From Shewanella denitrificans OS217 (GTDB lineage Bacteria > Pseudomonadota > Gammaproteobacteria > Enterobacterales > Shewanellaceae), in the NCBI RefSeq assembly GCF_000013765.1, contig NC_007954.1:4481907-4545906 (forward strand): 64,000 nt of DNA. Direction: 5' to 3'. The position numbers and the translations under genes were made by a program. The notes beneath the pieces were generated by a model. That model was not told where the DNA came from, did not search any database, and saw only the letters and a list, made by a program, of their open reading frames with translations. Of the stretch, positions 63,953 through 64,000 are shown one piece after another (position 1 is the first letter of the stretch; each line of letters begins with the position of its first letter).

Positions 63953-64000
63953 TGACACTTCTCACTATAGAATACATCTCCTTTGGCAAAAAATTCGGGG

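Overview
The window looks like the replication-origin neighbourhood of a gamma-proteobacterial chromosome, most likely Shewanella or a close Alteromonadales relative. Gene order rpmH-rnpA-yidD-yidC-mnmE, mnmG-rsmG-parA-parB-atpIBEFHAGDC and glmU/DeoR regulator/glmS, E. coli-like ATP synthase sequences, and an oriC-like region (DnaA boxes, 13-mers, dense GATC) between mnmG and mioC all point that way. The genus is an inference from gene order and protein resemblance; no search was run. No rRNA, tRNA or CRISPR array was seen.

Layout. (1) 1-4082: N-terminal part of a very large secreted DUF4347 repeat protein running off the left edge, then a phage-tail-collar (Mdp-like) protein at 4255-4851. 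(2) 5097-26220: about 21 kb of tightly packed leftward genes that I read as one biosynthetic gene cluster. In transcription order: PaiB-like FMN protein, GNAT, heme-oxygenase-like diiron oxidase, DUF3419 aminocarboxypropyl transferase, RND adaptor and pump, acyl-AMP ligase, penicillin-acylase-type hydrolase, free carrier protein, two-module NRPS (docking-C-A-T-C-A-T-TE), second acyltransferase, DUF3703 protein, tiny ORFs and an MFS exporter. It lies downstream of glmS, next to the relic of an IS3-family transposase. (3) 26625-33670: glmS, DeoR regulator, isochorismatase-like hydrolase, pirin, LysR regulator, glmU. (4) 33671-37781: small regulatory locus with a 59-codon-class orphan ORF, LuxR-type regulator, secreted Cys-containing peptide and ToxR/CadC-like membrane regulator. 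(5) 37889-50366: the atp operon, parAB, rsmG, mnmG, oriC, mioC. (6) 50483-58912: an alanine-symporter pseudogene, a MITE-like repeat, the glutathione-dependent formaldehyde pathway with its LysR gene, an ATP-grasp/amidotransferase locus, and a coiled-coil lipoprotein. (7) 59081-64000: DnaQ-like exonuclease, mnmE, yidC, yidD, rnpA, rpmH and the region upstream of dnaA, which has its own DnaA box and GATC cluster.

Working model for the cluster (inference): the ligase loads an acyl or amino acid onto the free carrier, which hands it to the NRPS. Module 1 carries a near-perfect threonine code. Module 2 has an unusual code with acidic pocket positions. The thioesterase releases the product, the diiron oxidase, aminocarboxypropyl transferase and GNATs modify it, RND and/or MFS pumps export it, and the membrane-anchored acylase may remove a protecting acyl group outside the cytoplasm. 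I do not recognise this combination as a named pathway.
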